From Acidobacteriota bacterium (lineage in GTDB: Bacteria; Acidobacteriota; Vicinamibacteria; Vicinamibacterales; SCN-69-37): DNA of 7,613 nt. Location of the stretch: positions 1-7,613 of the forward strand of contig JAKALV010000158.1 in the NCBI GenBank assembly GCA_021824055.1, in the 5' to 3' direction. This document shows, one piece after another, positions 6,680-7,613 of the stretch (position 1 is the stretch's first letter; every line of letters starts with the position of its first letter). Both the position numbers and the translations under genes were made by a program. The notes under the pieces were generated by a model. That model was not told where the DNA came from, searched no databases, and saw nothing but the letters and a program-made list of their open reading frames with translations.

Positions 6680-6911
6680 GCCAACGACCATGGTGCAAAT
6701 CCGCAACGTGCCGGTGGAATTTCATCGCCAACTAAAGGCCAGAGCAGCGATGGAAGGCATGTCGATGTCCGACTACATCTTGCGTGAGATCAAGAAGGCG
6801 CTCGATCGTCCGACGCGTGACGAGATCCTCGGCCGGCTGCGCGGGCAGCCGGCCCGGCGTCTGACGCGGCGTCCCGCGGATGTGGTCCGGGCGGAACGGG
6901 ACGCGCGGTGA
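6678..6911 (+). CDS. vapB: Ribbon-helix-helix antitoxin (FitA/VapB-like)
   Basis: The 77-residue product has an N-terminal ribbon-helix-helix DNA-binding fold: the strand MVQIRNVPVEFHRQL at about 5-19, helix KARAAMEGMS, then SDYILREIKKAL, matching FitA-like antitoxins that pair with PIN toxins. The arginine-rich C-terminal half, from about residue 45 (TRDEILGRL onward), is the probable toxin-neutralising tail. It should bind the operator just upstream and inhibit the toxin encoded next. The ATG at 6678 has no Shine-Dalgarno site, and the predicted transcript starts there, so it may be translated leaderless. A second in-frame ATG at 6690 would give MVQIRNVP, also without a good RBS. The stop overlaps the toxin start as GTGA. 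The vapB name follows the partner; fitA would be equally apt. Confidence 0.88.
   Translation: MPTTMVQIRNVPVEFHRQLKARAAMEGMSMSDYILREIKKALDRPTRDEILGRLRGQPARRLTRRPADVVRAERDAR
6831..6854 (+). repeat. Perfect GC-rich inverted repeat inside the antitoxin gene
   Basis: GGCCGGCTGC at 6831-6840 and GCAGCCGGCC at 6845-6854 are exact reverse complements separated by GCGG. In RNA this would form a 10-base-pair hairpin with a four-base loop. It encodes part of the arginine-rich linker of the antitoxin, so coding constraint or chance may also explain it. No T-run follows, so it is not a standard terminator. Confidence 0.6.
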
Positions 6912-7312
6912 TCGTTCTTGATGCGTCCGCGGTCCTGGAACTCCTTCTGGGAACGCCGGCCGGCCGGGCAATCGCCAATCGCGTCGCGGACCCGTCGATC
7001 GGCCTGCACGTGCCCCACCTGGTGGACGTCGAAGTCGCGCAGGCCCTGCGACGCTATGTGCGCGCCGGCGAATTCGACGCCGCGACCGGCGCGGCCGCGC
7101 TGGAAAACCTTCGTGCCCTGGATTTGCAGCGCCACGCGCACGAGCCCCTGCTCGACCGGATCTGGGCGCGGCGGCAGAATCTCAGCGCGTACGATGCCGC
7201 GTATGTCGCGCTGGCGGAGGCACTCGATACCGTTGTACTGACCTGCGACGGTCGTCTGGCGCGCTCGGCGGGCGCCGCGCGCTTGGTCGAGTTGGTGTCG
7301 CCGTCGGCGTGA
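6908..7312 (+). CDS. vapC: VapC-like PIN-domain ribonuclease toxin
   Basis: The 134-residue product is a single PIN domain, the usual VapC length. The four acidic metal ligands are present: Asp5 in IVLDASAVLELL, Glu42 in LVDVEVAQALRR, Asp96 in SAYDAAYVALAE, and Asp114 in LTCDGRLA. Such toxins are Mg2+-dependent endoribonucleases that cut tRNA or rRNA when freed from their antitoxin; the RNA target of this one is unknown. The start is GTG at 6908, overlapping the antitoxin stop (GTGA), so translation is coupled; a GTG start would also keep toxin output below antitoxin output. The gene shares the promoter at 6643-6671. Its stop lies 18 bases from the stop of a convergent minus-strand gene. The intact catalytic residues and partner argue for a working pair. 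Confidence 0.92.
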   Translation: MIVLDASAVLELLLGTPAGRAIANRVADPSIGLHVPHLVDVEVAQALRRYVRAGEFDAATGAAALENLRALDLQRHAHEPLLDRIWARRQNLSAYDAAYVALAEALDTVVLTCDGRLARSAGAARLVELVSPSA

Positions 7313-7330
7313 GCCGCCCGGCCCCGCCCA

Positions 7331-7613
7331 CTACGACACGCCGCAGGCGCCCGCCTGGACCTGCGAGAGCACCGTCTCCGACCACAACGGGAGCTGCGCG
7401 CGACCGGCGGCGTTTTGCTCGCGCGCGGCTCGGTTGTACAGCGCGGGCAAGCACCGATAGTCCAGCATCGTCCGGATGAGCGCCGGCCGCCCGAAGCGTT
7501 TCTCGACGATCACGGCCATCTTGTAGCCGACGGTGTACCACGGCCCCTGATGACTGCCGAAGAACGAGCCGCCCTTGGTATCGATGGCGTCGCCGGTCAA
7601 CGTCCCATCGAGA
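7331..7613 (-). CDS. C-terminal fragment of an unrecognised protein
   Basis: The minus-strand frame is open from the right edge of the window to a TAG at 7333-7331, giving about 94 residues; the gene starts outside the window. The fragment contains GGSFFGSHQGPWYTVGYKMA, then VEKRFGRPALIRTMLDYRCLPALYNRAA, and a hydrophilic tail ending VSQ-like residues and ACGVS. The pattern of an aromatic residue, G.KMA...E..FGR and a later YN vaguely recalls the C-terminal part of gluzincin-like uncharacterised families (DUF5700/peptidase MA), but the zinc-binding part is not in the window, so no function is assigned. TTG or ATG codons inside the fragment need not be starts. It converges with the toxin gene. 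Confidence 0.6.
   Translation of the reverse strand, partial: LDGTLTGDAIDTKGGSFFGSHQGPWYTVGYKMAVIVEKRFGRPALIRTMLDYRCLPALYNRAAREQNAAGRAQLPLWSETVLSQVQAGACGVS

Noticed and set aside
7305..7333. GC-rich short stems between the toxin gene and the convergent gene
   Set aside because: No stem longer than four bases and no T-run, so no terminator is supported.

Overview
The window is GC-rich bacterial chromosome (about two-thirds GC by eye, not computed), densely coded with very short intergenic gaps. Gene style, exported M20D amidohydrolase and a chromosomal RHH/PIN toxin-antitoxin pair would suit a soil Acidobacteriota-type organism, but no taxonomic marker is present, so this is only a guess.

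Left part (1-4215, + strand): a tightly packed operon. It opens with the C-terminus of a ketopantoate-reductase-like (ApbA/PanE family) protein, followed by a short-chain dehydrogenase/reductase, a cytoplasmic M20 zinc dipeptidase-type hydrolase and a 12-TM APC-superfamily amino acid permease. The first three junctions are all 4-base ATGA overlaps, so these four genes are probably translationally coupled. An exported SixA-like histidine phosphatase follows after 21 bases. The set looks like uptake of an amino acid or small peptide derivative, hydrolysis of its amide bond and NAD(P)-dependent oxidoreduction of a product. The substrate cannot be read from the sequence.

Middle (4216-6575): a second M20 hydrolase, of the M20D amidohydrolase type with its own signal peptide, RBS and possible promoter, converges with a minus-strand RluA-family pseudouridine synthase carrying an S4 domain. 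Their stop codons are only 8 bases apart.

Right part (6576-7613): a short AT-richer island carries a near-consensus promoter and a perfect 10+10 inverted repeat immediately at the start of a ribbon-helix-helix antitoxin gene. This gene overlaps by 4 bases (GTGA) a VapC-like PIN-domain toxin gene with all four acidic residues intact. The predicted transcription start falls on or next to the antitoxin ATG, so the mRNA may be leaderless. A very strong GC hairpin lies inside the antitoxin gene. The window ends with the C-terminus of an unrecognised minus-strand protein. No gene-free stretch exceeds about 100 bases. I saw no tRNA, rRNA, CRISPR array or insertion sequence.
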